Shown here: one piece after another, positions 47,378 to 59,378 of the stretch
How positions within the stretch are numbered: the stretch's first letter is position 1
How the letters are laid out: each line of letters opens with the position of its first letter
Source of the DNA: Guyanagaster necrorhizus
Taxonomy: Eukaryota; Basidiomycota; Agaricomycetes; Agaricales; Physalacriaceae
NCBI RefSeq assembly: GCF_019112545.1
Contig: NW_025064895.1
Coordinates: 1,098,375-1,162,374, forward strand
Direction of reading: 5' to 3'
Length of the DNA: 64,000 nucleotides
Program-made: the position numbers and the translations under genes
The notes under the pieces: generated by a model
Databases searched by the model: none
Told to the model about the DNA's origin: nothing
What the model saw: only the letters and a program-made list of their open reading frames with translations

Positions 47378-47723
47378 TGCAGGTTGTTGAAAAAATCGCT
47401 GGGAAGAGAATACAAGGTATAAATAGTGGAGAAACGGGCTATGATAGTTCTGGATATCCAAGAAGGCCGCCATGTTGAGGGATTTCGTTTTATATTTGAC
47501 ACCATCTGACCGGCATAGAAATGCGACGCGTCCGAAATTGACATGTGTAATCTAAAGAAAGACGGTTCTGCCTAATTTCCCATTTCATCCATTTGTCCCA
47601 CGATTCGGTCGCGCGGCAAGGAGCCTATCCTCGCCCCCATTAACAACGGGTCAAATGATCAAATGTTGGTGAGTATAGTCGAGGTAGGCGCTTGTATCGC
47701 AATCTTTCACGAGGCACGCGGAA

Positions 47724-48175
47724 TCAATTCAAAATCCAGCCTCGCCGTTTCGAAGGCCTTCTTTCGCTCTTGTGGAACCTCGAGACCCTCTCAATTCCAC
47801 TTTCAACGTCGAGATCGTTATGTACCCTGGATCCCTCGGACTGCGACATTTGAATGCCGAAATTTGCAACTTGTGTGTACACAGATCCAGAACAGGCCCA
47901 GATAGATGTGAGTTTTCGGTGGAAATGAATAAGTAACCAAGAGAAACGATATGAATGGCGTACCAGGCCCCGGGTCACCACGATGCAATACTTGATTACG
48001 GGTGTACAGCAGGGAAAGCCGCGCCGCTAGTACGTTGAGCTGATGGTGGGTGAGATGGGATAAGAAAGCATATAGCCTCCGGTATTCATTCAAAACTGCA
48101 TGCAAGACCCGATCTTCCCCCACGTGCGAATCATGATCCTTTTTATCGATCATTTGCTCGCGTGCAAGAAGCTCG
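47724..48175 (-). CDS. Hypothetical protein, C-terminal exons only
   Basis: Two exons join well. The first starts after an acceptor (CCACTAG) near 48184 and encodes VRLVELLAREQMIDKKDHD, VLNEYRRLYAFLSHLTHHQL and RLSLLYTRNQVLHRGDPGP. The second starts near 47885 and encodes VANFGIQMSQSEGSRVHNDL and a basic tail ending at 47724. The helical composition looks protein-like. I could not define the 5' exons or a start codon (candidates lie between 48200 and 48900), and I recognise no family. Span and existence are tentative. Confidence 0.35.
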
Positions 48176-49469
48176 ACGAGTCTTACCTAGTGGACATAAC
48201 TTGCTTATTCTTGAAGCAAAAGAATCCTGATTTCCCGGAACGAGGAAAGCGGCGTTGAATTGTGAAATTACTCACGGCGGAAACACCTGTATAATGAGAG
48301 GCTCTGGGTGCTTTGCTCACGCGGCACGCATTCACAAGGAAGGGGACGGAGAAACAACTGTAAGCGAGGGTAACCTCCGATTTGGGCGCCCTGAAGTCTA
48401 TCGGCGGCCCGAAAAAATCAAAGTTCTTTTTTAGTTCTACCGTGGGGAAAATCAGTATCAGGCAACACTGGCAGGCACACATGTAAGTAACAGAGAGAGC
48501 AGAGAGACAAAGATTGTAGCCTGTATAAAAAGCACTCGGGACATCAGCGCACTCGTTACTCAATCTATGATGACTACGACAACATTACCTCTCGGCTCGC
48601 AGGTGCCTTGTAAGCACGCCATTCCGTATGGGACTCTAAGCTTTGCTACCAAGTTGGAACATGATGCTCGGCAGCTGCTGCGGTAGCTTTTTCGCTCCTT
48701 CTGTTCGATATCTTTTAAGAACCACCAGAGGTAGTGGGTGCGTAGGGCGATCCATTCATTCGAGAAGATAAGAACCTGTTCTGGAGGCACTGGAAGAAAT
48801 ATTTCTCCGAGCATTCATTCCCAGAAGAGCCACTCCCATGACTGAGTGTGCCCCACAGAGATTTCAGGGTCGAGATCAGTTCATTCATCCGCATCTCTGG
48901 AACTCTGCAGTCCTTGTACGCACACAGCAACCAAAGGACAGGGCTGACGGATGGGACAGTATTTGGAATGCATCCTCGTCCCGACTCGGACCAAGAAAAT
49001 TCTCAGAACGATGAATCCATAACAGCAGTCGATTCGCGCGATTTGGGCGGGGTCGACCTAGAGTGTTCACACATGTCGGTGACGTAAGACAGACTTCCGA
49101 TGATCTACACTGCAAACTTCTTCCAGGGCTTGAAGACCTGCATGAGCAGTATGTTCCCTAAGTGGCGAACCGTCACCGTACCTGGGAAGGCATTCACTGC
49201 TCCATATGTTCTCGAGTGAATATGGTTCATACCTGCTATATGAAGATTTAGGACAAAGGGTTTGCGGTTCTATTCAAGGTATTCTCCCTAGTAGTTCTCT
49301 TCGGATATGAATATCACGCCGAATGGTTAACACGCGAAAGACGAGCTTGTCATTCACACACTACAAGGACGGAACATTTACAGACATCTTGTCGCTTCTG
49401 AGGTAATATGTGGGCCTAGACTCGCGCCAATTAGCTATAATGCAACGTATTGAAAAGTCACCGTACCGT
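48176..49469. other. Unresolved region upstream of a hypothetical gene
   Basis: Possible 5' exons of the minus-strand hypothetical gene may lie here, for example a segment near 48720-48800 reading EQVLIFSNEWIALRTHYLWW. No convincing start or chain of splice sites was found. 49100-49469 shows nothing clear. Confidence 0.35.
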
Positions 49470-50741
49470 CTACCAACCAAATATCAAGTCCGACACCTGA
49501 CCAAGAACACCTTTACTCGGAGAAGCACCACCCAAGGGCATGTTTATAGAGCCTGCTGGATTTCCTCCTTTTGCTGCCCAGGCGTGCGGCTGTGGTGTCG
49601 TTGGAGGCTTGTCAGAAGCACCGACTCGCTTGAATACAGAAGTAGAAGGTGCAAGCTTAATCGGTGTTCCTACTAACGGCGTGCTGGTGCCCAAATGCGA
49701 CGCAGGGGAAGGCTCATCTACGGCCATCGCATTCGACACAAGACTGGAATCCACGCTCGCACGTAACGGCTGCCCAAGTAGAGCTTCAGCCTGCGCTGGA
49801 TCCTATTCATCCAAGTCGTAAGCCAAGGAAATGATGACATGAATCACACGTACCGCCCACTTCGCACCTACCATCCAAGATCCCGCGAGAATCTCCCCAT
49901 TCTTGCGAACGGCGCGCATAGCATCGCCTGGATCTCGGTATCCAATTCTGAAGCAATTCGTGATTTCTATATTCGGATCTGCGTCTGTCGAATCACCTAG
50001 CGACTTGAAATACTCTGCGGTAACGCTATACCTATCCGGGGGGTAGCCGAATACAATTATATACAACGGCTGGGAATTGGGGGATGCTGTAGAAGTGCGA
50101 GATCGCCTTGATAGTGACGATGAGTGGTCCACTGTTGACGACTTGAGAAAGTTTAAATGCACCATGGCGCAAAGGGCCACGTGGACGTACCCTAGGTTGG
50201 TAGCGCGCATTGACATTTGGGATCTCATTGGGAATATCATTGACGGACATCATAGGAGGTGCATTCTCATCGTCAGCCAGGGACTGCCGCTGCCTACACC
50301 ACGTCAAACACCAATAGTGAATGCAAATTTCGGCATACGCACCTGGAAGTTTCGAACATGGAATCCATGCCAAAGTCCGACGCTGATCCTCTCATTAATG
50401 AATGATTCATTTTTGCCTTTGTTGGTACTATTGGTGCGTCGTCGGTACGCTGGCTCTGTGGCGATGTCTGACTCAAAATTAGCGTCGTGGCATCAACACC
50501 ATACAATAGATATCTACATTTCCTGGTGTCAATTGCTACCCAAATGTTAAAGGGTGGCTTTCATTTAGTAGAACACGGTCCTTACCATGAGATATCCAGC
50601 CTGGTAATTGCTCCTTGGCTGGGATAATGATTCGCTGAGTGACGCGCTGAGGGAGCTACTGGATCCCGGATTCCAAGCAGAGCTGTGATGGGAGGTTGAA
50701 AGAGGTGTCATTCCCGCAACTGAGAATGATGAACTCGACAT
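49470..50741 (-). CDS. NUP53: Nucleoporin NUP35/NUP53 with MPPN (RRM-like) domain
   Basis: This is a nuclear pore inner-ring protein linking Nup155/Nup170-type and Nup93/Nic96-type subunits to the membrane. The ATG at 50739-50741 begins a Ser-rich disordered arm (MSSSSFSVAGMTPLSTSHHS). The MPPN domain is clear: QPLYIIVFGYPPDRYSVTAE, YFKSLGDSTDADPNIEITN, CFRIGYRDPGDAMRAVRKNG and LAGSWMVGAKWA. A linker containing AMAVDEPSP and TPIKLAPSTSVFKR follows. The protein ends KGVLGQVSDLIFGW at 49470, the amphipathic membrane-binding helix typical of the family. Introns are short and the frame is maintained. It is divergent from the RhoGEF gene. Confidence 0.92.
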
Positions 50742-51617
50742 GATGGCAGTGAGAAAGAAAGAAATCCTATGCCTCAAAAGGATCGAAAACAATGGGTAGT
50801 GTTTCAATGTTTGAAATGTTGTCTCTAGACAAACCGTGACGTGACGTTACATCCGTCTTGGGACTCGGCATTTCGGAAATACCATATTTCTCAATCGGTC
50901 CGTCGGACAGAATCCTTCCTTGTCCTAGACCACAGTATCTTCTAATCCGTCTGCTCAGTCATCCCTGACCCACGAAATCAGGCGCTTAATACCCTTTCCT
51001 TCACAGTTTATGCGTTTCAGGACCCTTGCAGATATATTCGAGATTCCTATTAGCTGCCGTTTTGGACTAGACGTGTCTGCATATGTTTTATAACGCGCTG
51101 CACAGCCGTCTTACTAATTGGAACGCGACCTCATCAATGTCTACTCTAGTGTAAGATACAGCCACACTGATTTTGGTTACAACTTTCCTCGAAGATGTGA
51201 AACTTGATTGTGGTCGTGCTTCAGATCAGTCAAAAAGATCTGAGGGCCTAAGGCTTTCTTGGTTATTTCTCGAAAGCTGCTTTCCAGCCCAGGAGATACG
51301 GTCAGAGTATAGGCTGGTGCTTGAATTTTTTACGTTGTTATTTTTCTTCGCCATAAGAGCATTGTAAAATAGATGACACCGCGATGGAATCTGAATACTC
51401 AAGAGCAGTGGTGGTGAACGAAAGCCAAGAACGGTGATCACCACATCACACGACCGTGACACCTCCTTGCTCACCAACCATCATCACTGACTGCGACACT
51501 TTACTTCTCTACTGATTGACGTTGACGTCTTCAACTATACCGGACCTCGCCGTGAACAACAGCGCCGAAAAGAAGAAATCAGTCACCCGATTACCGGCGC
51601 CCCGCGCCGCAGCCATT
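50742..51617. promoter_or_regulatory. Divergent promoter region, NUP53 / RhoGEF
   Basis: An 876-bp gap between start codons. GTGACGTGACGTTAC at about 50837 is a double TGACGT-like element close to NUP53. An in-frame open stretch upstream of the RhoGEF ATG (from about 51516) lacks an ATG and is taken as 5' leader. Confidence 0.45.
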
Positions 51618-54600
51618 ATGCTGTCTGCGCCCATGGCATCCCAACGTTCGCCTACCCCCGTAGATCAGGATTTGCAGACGTTGTACGACGAAGTATGGGC
51701 TGGATTTGCGCTGGAAGAACCACCGTCGGCAGTGTCATCAGAAAGGGACCTCGACAACATATATAGTGTCTACGGTGCAGATAACGAGTATTCACCGACC
51801 AGTCATGGTGCGTGGACCTATTTGAATTATGTGTTGTACTTGCAGATTGACGCCCTCTCGATATAGGTCCTAACACTCGCCACGAGCTACCTGTTCCTTC
51901 ATCACGGCCTTCGCGAAATACGCCATCACCATCACCTGCCAGTGGGAGCGGCAGTGTTCGTCGACTTCCGCCAACGCCCGGTTCTGCTCATACGCCATCC
52001 CCTTCCTTCTCCATGCCTGAGCCAGACGTCTACGAACCGCAGCATCGACCGAGTCTCAGCAGCTCAGAGTCATATTCGCCGGGAAATTTATCCACAGACA
52101 TGCTTCGAGGAACATCTGCCAGCGGCAAGGGTGGAAGCATGAGCGGTCGGCGCCTCCCAGCCCCACCCACTACCGGTCCTCGTATTCTTGAACACCTGTC
52201 CGACATCCGGACATCATCCTCAAGTGGAAGTCCCTCAGGGGACCCTCCGTATCGAGCTTCTCCCAATTATAACAACCGCGGTTCCGGAGACTCTTATGCT
52301 GCGTACAATTCGTTACCTTCGTCCTCAAATAGGCGGGCAGGCGTAGTTCGAGAGCCCTCTTACCGATCGTCGCCGAGTACAGGAGACACAAGGCGGACGC
52401 CTTCACCGTCCTTTGATTACTACAATACAGGTCTTAGTATGCCCTCTTCTGGATCTCCATCGCTGCCCCGAGAGAACGTCTCTGGTACATTGGGTGGAGA
52501 TTCGTCTTACCGTCAATACCCGAGCAGCAGTGATCCAATGAGGGCGCCTTCTCCGTCCCCGAGGCCCAGTTCTCCCCCTCTTCCTCAGCACAGCGGCGCC
52601 TTAGGACACACAATGTCGCCTTCTGGATCATCATTGGAAGTTCCACGAGCAGTCGCCCGCCGTCCGAGCAGGGAGTTTCAAAATGATTACCTCTCGCAGG
52701 GGGATTACACACCATCATCGGATGTTGTCCCTCCAAGTGCGTGTTTTTTCTTAGATATGGTGATGCAGGTTAATGACACCAACTATAGCGTCTAGTTATG
52801 TAGATGTTAGGTCTGGACGTCGAAACGCGTCGGTTAATCGCGGCCTTCACCAAATAACAGGCTCAACATCACTGCCGGAGCATCTATCACCACCTCCCGT
52901 AACCACTTACTATCCCTCTACCTCATTCCTGGAACCTGCAAGTCCATCTGATCAGTTTTATGACGCCAGTCCTAGCACTGTTGTGCGCCGCCCTAGTGAT
53001 ATGTTACGTGATATCGCGAATTACTCACATGCCGAAGAACCTGAAGGAACGGAGGACGTTGAATATTGGGAAGACGAGGAGGAAGGGGAAGAAAGTTTTG
53101 TCAACTTCTCGCTATTGTCACATCTGGCTGTCCAGTTGAAAGACAAAGTACCGAGAGGGACTCATGTGAAGGGGAGTATACCGTACCCACGGGCATTCAC
53201 GGGTAAGGATATTGTGGTGAGTTGGCTTTCAATACTCTGGTAATTTTAGCTTGAAACGCTGCGCAGTCAACAATACAATCGCTGATACAGCGCGAACTCG
53301 CTATCAATCTCAGCATGTCAACGAACGATCGGCGGGCCGCTCTGCAGGTGGCAAGGAGTCTACAAAGCCAACTCTTCTTCTATGAAGTCGAATGGGGCGG
53401 ACGCGTGCTGCAGGATGGCGTCGAGGACGTGTATATGTTCCTCGATGACCAGGAGGGTACTTCGGACTTTGCTCCGATGCGGGAGGAACTGCCGACAGGC
53501 GTGGTGACAATGCTGACAAAATGTTATGTCTCGACATGTGTTGACGAGTCTCCTTGTTATTCCTATTCGTGCCCACGAAGGGTGAGATCTCGATCTAGGT
53601 TTTTGTCATACATTTGCTCACATTAGTAGCAGGGAAACTCTATACTAGGCTCATCGAGTGGTCCAGTGGAGCTACCAGTATCGGTGCCAAAACCAGATTG
53701 GCCTAGTACGGTACCTAAGGACGTCATTGATGCACTGCCTGAGAGCGAGATCAACCGTCAGACGTATGTTTATCTCTCAAAAGGAAGGATTACAGTGGCT
53801 GACTTGATATGCCAGCATCATCCACAAAATCATCAACAAGGAGGATCAATACATCCAGGATCTGGACATTATTGAAACCGATTTCATCAAACCGCTTCGA
53901 CTTGCAAACCCACCAATCATATCACCTCCGGAAAAATTGGAAGAGTTCATTGATGATGTCTTTGGCAACATCTTGGATTTGCGGGAGTGCAATCGGCGGC
54001 TGCTGGAGGTGATGTATGTTCGACAACGTGAGCAACAATACGTGATCCAGCGGATTGGAGACGTATTCCTCACTGCCGCAACCGAGTTCAGACTGGCTTA
54101 TCCTATCTACATCGGTCATTACCCGTTAGCAGAAAAGAGGCTAAAGGACGAGGTCGAAAATAACCCAGAATTCAGACGGTTCCTCGAGGTACGCGCGAAA
54201 TGTGGCCATCATTTATATTAGCTCATTGTATGTTGTAGCAATGTTCGAGACAAACAACAAGACAGGGCGCAGACAACTTGCGCCTTGACCTGAAGCACTT
54301 CCTCAACCGGCCATCGGAGCACCTGCAAAAATATCCAGTGTTTTTGGAGGCCATTTATCATGAAACAGCCGTAGGAAATCCTGACGCGGACTACCTTATG
54401 GAAGCTATTGAAGCCATCAAGAGCTTGCAAACTATGGCTCAGTTGAGGACCTTCCAGTCCGCTATGGGGAAGGGTGCTCCTGGTAAATGGGAGTGGCACG
54501 ATCTCGTCTCGACGGAGGTACGGAAAAGTCTACCGAAGGAGGAAGCAAAGCGTCAATCGTATGTCTTGGCTTTTCATCGGGTATAACTCTCTTAAATTCG

Positions 54601-57600
54601 GTTTAGGATCATCTTTGAGCTCATCAAGGGCGAGATGGCATACGTCAAGGATCTGGAGAACATTGACATTGTAAATTTCAATAGCTCCATCTCTTTCAGG
54701 TCCTGAGTCTATTTTCATAGATGTACATCAAAGGACTGCGTACCGCAGACCCGCCGATTATTCCTCCCGACAGACTGAATAGTTTCATCAAGGACGTGTT
54801 TCATAACTTTGCTGAGCTGGGATATCACCACCGAAAGTTGGTGGAGAAGTTCCACGAGATCCAGCGCGAACAGCATCCTGTGATTCGTACTGTCACTGCA
54901 GCTATGTTCGATGCTGCTCTGAACTTCAGGGATGCGTATATGGAGTACATCCCTAATTATCCCATAGCAGCGTACAGGATCGATGATGAAATGGCCAATA
55001 ATCCCTCATTCAAGGCCTTCGTCGAGGTAATTTTCATCGTTTATCTAACATGACTGGTTTTTAATATGTCTGTGATATTAGCAATGTGTTCGTCATCCAG
55101 ATGCCCATCGTCTTGACATGAAGAACTTCATTAATCGACCTATCCCCCGTTTGCTTCGGTATGAGCTTCTACTGAAGGGTATCCTGGACGAGACGCCGCC
55201 CGGACACGATGACCGGAAGGAGATACCCCAGGTCCTGGAGGTCATCAAATCTATCGGCAAAGATACCGAACCTGGCGTGGTATCCGCGAAGCAAAAGGTA
55301 GAGTTGTGGCGCTACAATTCCAATCTGGTCTTTAAGCACGGAGAATCAATCGTATGTCAATGTTCAATTCATGCGATTTCCAATTATTCATCAGAAACCG
55401 GTAATCTAGGACATGGATCTTCTTGATGAGAACCGTTCGCTGATACACTCGGGGAAACTATTACGGCAACCTGATGGCGGCTTAGAGTGGAATGGATGGA
55501 GCGAGTTGTTTGTTCTCCTTTTCGATAATTACCGTTCGTTTATCTGTCATTTGAATTTGATAGTGTGCTGACTGTACCATTAGTCGTTTTGACAAAACCA
55601 AAGGAACGGGATGGTGTAACGATGTACTATGTGAACAGAAGGGTAAATGTCTGAAGAGCACGCCATCCGATTTCATCCTAACTGTTTCGTAGCCTACGCC
55701 CCTGGACCTTCTTACCTTGGTCAATTTCACAGATCCGCCGACTCAACGTAATACCGGTTTACTTCGTAATTTGAGAGGAGGAGAACGACACACGGAAGGC
55801 CCCAATGGTACTCCTGGGGTATCGTCTCCGGAGAGCGCCGCCGACTCTCGTTCCGTCTATCCGTTGACGCTGCATCATAACGGTAGAATGGGTGGCCCAT
55901 ACATCCTCTATGCGGAGTCTGCCCAGGCGAGAGCAGAGTGGAAGCAGAAGCTCGAAGAGGCTTTGGGGATCCGTAAAGTCGTGCAGGAGTCAAACAAGGT
56001 CTTTGAGATTGAAACATTGAGTGCCGATACGTTTTTGGTGCCTGCGATGGTTGGTGGATCCACTTCACCGCCTGCTTGGAACCAAGAGAACTCGTTTACG
56101 GGAAAGGTCACTTGCTCTGTTCCGTTCAGTAAGTGGATCTATCTCAGGCGAGACTTGTTCTTACGCATCCCTTCAAGATACCGCAGATGGACGGGGACTT
56201 GTCGCTATTGGGTGTGCAGAAGGCGTATGGATTGGGTTCAGGCATGATCCAAAATGTAAGTACTCCTTTTGTAGGGTTCTCGTCTTGACCGACTACTTCA
56301 AAACAGCAATGCGCCGTGTCTTACATCTCAAGCTGGTGACTCAATGTGCCATGTTGGAGGAGTTCGGACTTTTCTTAGTCTTGGCTGACAAAGTATTGGT
56401 TTCTGCTTGCTGATCTTGAATCGGTGCTGACGATCCAAATAGTCTCTTTTCGCCTACCATATCGAAGCACTAGTACCTTCATCTCCTCAAAATGCTCATG
56501 CTTCGCAAGTCCCACAAAAACTGAATGGAAACAAGGACGTTCATTTCTTCAGCGTTGGGAATCTTCATGGTCGAACATTAGTCATCTACATGAAGAAGAA
56601 AGCGGTGCGAACATTACTTTTTCCCCTTGTCTTACGCTCATTGACAAAATCCGATTAGCTGAACAGCATCTTCCGAGTATTGGAGCCGGTGGGGGACAAG
56701 ATCAATGAGCGGGTGAGGACTCCAGGTGGCCTTGGGTCCCGTCTGGGGTTCCGCTCTGCAAGATCGGAATGGTTCAGGATATACAGAGTTTGTGTCATGC
56801 TTTTTTTCACTGACAGGACTTATCACGCCGCTTCTTAGGATTTCTTCCTGCCATCAGAATCGTTTGACCTCATTTTCTTGAAAGCCAGGATCGCAATCCT
56901 TTGCACAAAAGGCTTTGAAATCATGGATCTTCATGAGTACGCCCGTGTCCGTTACTGTCTTTGTCATGTCCTCACAGTTGGTACAGCTTCAAGAGTGCAA
57001 CGATTCCCCATACCGATGACCCAAAGTTAGTTGCAATCACCAAGCGCGGCGAATCGTGTCGTCCTATCGGAATGTTTAGATCAGCTGATGACGAATTCCT
57101 TCTGTGCTATGATGGTAGGTCATGCGCAGCTATCCTTATGAGCATAACAGGACTAAGCACTTCACGATGCAGAGTTTGGACTCTATGTCGACAAGCACGG
57201 AGACCCGAGTCGATCTTCGGGTAGTATTGAATGGGAGGGTACGGCTGAGCGTGCTGCTCTGCATCTGCCATACATCCTCTTGTTCGATAGCCGCTTTATT
57301 GAGGTCCGCCGCCTCGAGACTGGCAGACTAGTGCAGATCATACCGGGCATCGATGTTCGTTGCATATGGGATGGTCGTGGAGCCAATCGAACGAATCCAG
57401 TAACGACGCCTCCGGCTAATGGTTCTGCTGACGATGATATGGTGCAAGAAGCGCAAATTCATGCCGTGATGAACTCGACAGAACAGCAAGGCGCGAGGGT
57501 GATGTCCCGAGCTGTTGCACAGCATGTATTCGAACTCGTGCCTACTATACCATTATATCCTCCTGGACCCGTCCAACTTCCACAAGCAGTGCCATATCAG

Positions 57601-57660
57601 CCATCATATTCCCCACCCCTTACTCCCGAAATGAGAACCTCTGTGTCCTGGAGGCCATGA
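51618..57660 (+). CDS. ROM2: Rom2-like RhoGEF with DEP, two DH, PH and CNH domains
   Basis: This guanine nucleotide exchange factor would activate Rho1 in cell-wall integrity signalling. The ATG at 51618 starts a long Ser/Pro-rich disordered region (to about 53050). A DEP domain follows (LSHLAVQLKDKVPRGTHVKG, RAFTGKDIV, RRAALQVARSLQSQLFFYEV). A first DH domain (about 53810-54500) has IIHKIINKEDQYIQDLDIIE and HFLNRPSEHLQKYPVFLEAI. A second DH domain (about 54605-55330) has IIFELIKGEMAYVKDLENID and NFINRPIPRLLRYELLLKGI. PH-type sequence runs SGKLLRQPDGGLEWNGWSEL to ESAQARAEWKQKLEEAL. A CNH domain (GLVAIGCAEGVWIGFRHDP through LLFDSRFIEVRRLETGRLVQ) precedes the stop at 57658-57660. About 18 exons and roughly 1,600 residues. 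The doubled DH is not in yeast Rom2. Confidence 0.9.
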
Positions 57661-58081
57661 GATATGTGATGTCTTTGCTACTATCCTTGTTGTATATCTA
57701 GTTCGATTTCATCTCGTCGGAACCAAGGCGGTCGTTCCGCTGGACATGCTGGGTTTGAATGTGATATTCGGAAGAATAAGGTACTGTACTTATTACGGTG
57801 TAATGACCGTGCACGAAATGGAATGGGACATTGGATAGACATTACGATAGATCTGTATGGAGTTCAAACGCGCGTCTACTCGTCCAGTTTGCTACCATGT
57901 CTTTTTCTCGGGAGTATATACAGTAAGCCAGACCCGGCTGCTGCGGGAAATGAGCTGCTGAGGTACGCAATTCGTAAGTATACCCCGATGGAATAGGCGG
58001 TACTGACTCAGACCGGCCCGAGGGTGAGAAGGATATAAGGAGCCACTGGTTCAAAATATTTAGAATCATTGCAGCAACACC
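57661..58081. other. Short intergenic region
   Basis: The RhoGEF 3' flank and EthD gene promoter. Nothing coding seen. Confidence 0.45.
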
Positions 58082-58593
58082 ATGTCTAGCACAACACTTA
58101 TGCTTACACAGAATCGCGTCCGCGTCGCCGGATTTTTGAAGAGGAAGTCCGGTATCTCAAAAGAAGAATTCACGCGTCGCTGGCCCCAGCATGCCGAGCT
58201 ATTCAAATCCACAGAAATGTCAAAGAATATCCTCAAGTACGAACAGGTGTGTCGTCTATTTTGCTTTCAACAGATTCATGCTGACTACAGGAACGCAGAT
58301 GCACGTGAATGAGGAAACCAATGCCTTGCTCAAGCAAATGGGGGCCCAGACGTGCGACTGGGACGGTATAGCAATCATGGAAGGCGAATCATTCGAGAAA
58401 GTCTTGAGTGCACGTTCATTTTTTCTATATAGATGGCAATGGTTGTTCTAACCCCTGCTTGCAAATTTAGATTACGACGAACGAAGAGTACGAACGAGTT
58501 CTTGTACCAGACGAGTTGAGGTTCCTCGATCGCGAGAAGACCCGGGTGGTGCCATTGAATTTTGGCGTAGACCTGAAAAGTAGGAAGACGTGA
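58082..58593 (+). CDS. EthD-domain protein (dimeric alpha/beta barrel)
   Basis: This is a small protein of 129 residues. Exons 58082-58246, 58299-58400 and 58471-58593 total 390 nt, an exact multiple of three. EthD-family features are RVRVAGFLKRKSGISKEEFT, RRWPQHAELFKST, then WDGIAIMEGESFEK and TTNEEYERVLVPDELRFLDR with a C-terminal TRVVPLNFGVD. Such proteins form dimeric ferredoxin-like barrels and take part in polyketide cyclisation or degradative reactions, but most fungal members have no known role. No signal peptide. It is isolated from any biosynthetic genes here. Confidence 0.8.
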
Positions 58594-58896
58594 TGGTCAG
58601 TTCAGGTCAGTTCTGATAATTAATGATATGTAATGCAGATATGAAGATCTCATCTCATACTAAAATCTTGGGATGAACTCGACTAAACATACTTCTGGCG
58701 CACTGATCTTGCACATATTGTGATAACATTGGCGCTGAAGAAGAAAAGGATGATACAGTTGTACCAGATTGGAGAAAGAGACTGCTGAGGTGTGGAGGTT
58801 GCGTGAAGAACCACTAAACAGAACTTGTGCTTTATCATCTTAGCGTCGTTCATTTATACAAGGTAAATAAACTCGAGTGACATATGAAAATTTATC
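58594..58896. other. Short intergenic stretch
   Basis: Between the EthD gene and tRNA-Asn. AT-rich, nothing coding. Confidence 0.4.
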
Positions 58897-58990
58897 TGCC
58901 CCATGGCTGAGTTGGTTACAGCGTCCGACTGTTATTCGTTTGGCCGGGTAAATAATCGGAAGGTCGAGAGTTCGAGCCTCTCTGGGGCAG
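58897..58990 (+). tRNA. tRNA-Asn(GTT), with 20-nt intron
   Basis: The mature tRNA is 74 nt and folds fully. The acceptor stem is TGCCCCA with TGGGGCA and discriminator G. The D arm is GCTG/CAGC. The anticodon stem is TCCGA/TCGGA with loop CT-GTT-A...A, and the T arm is GAGAG/CTCTC with loop TTCGAGC. The intron is 58935-58954, directly 3' of base 37, the canonical tRNA intron position. The GTT anticodon and GACTGTTAATCG junction match eukaryotic tRNA-Asn. Confidence 0.95.
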
Positions 58991-59378
58991 TTGTTTAGTG
59001 GGTACAACCATTTTTGCCCCCATTTGAAGAGGGCTAAATTACTGTCTTTTTACCTTCGACCTCCCCCTTCCTTGGTAATTTATTGTTCAACACAAGTGTC
59101 AAGCACAATGTCCATAGTCACATTTGTTGGGATAGCAATCCCAAGCGAGTACGAGAATGTACTTGAAGACACTACAACAATCAGCAGCAGCTGAATTTGA
59201 CCATGACCAGGACTTATATAGTAATATGTAGAAAGCTCTCGAAGTAGCATGAAATGTATATAAGTACAATGTCTCTCTCTCGAGGCTAATCTAATCCTCT
59301 ATACTGTACTCTCCTCTGTACTTTCAACAACATCCATCCTCAAAATATGACAATATGTAGATGCACTTATACACAATT
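58991..59378. other. Short intergenic stretch
   Basis: AT-rich sequence between tRNA-Asn and the 3' end of a minus-strand gene. Nothing further supported. Confidence 0.4.

Noticed and set aside
48183..48563. 126-codon minus-strand open frame
   Set aside because: Could contribute a 5' exon to the hypothetical gene, but its composition is poor and no start or acceptor is convincing.
51516..51617. N-terminal extension of the RhoGEF
   Set aside because: The open stretch has no ATG (it starts with TTG). The first in-frame ATG is at 51618.
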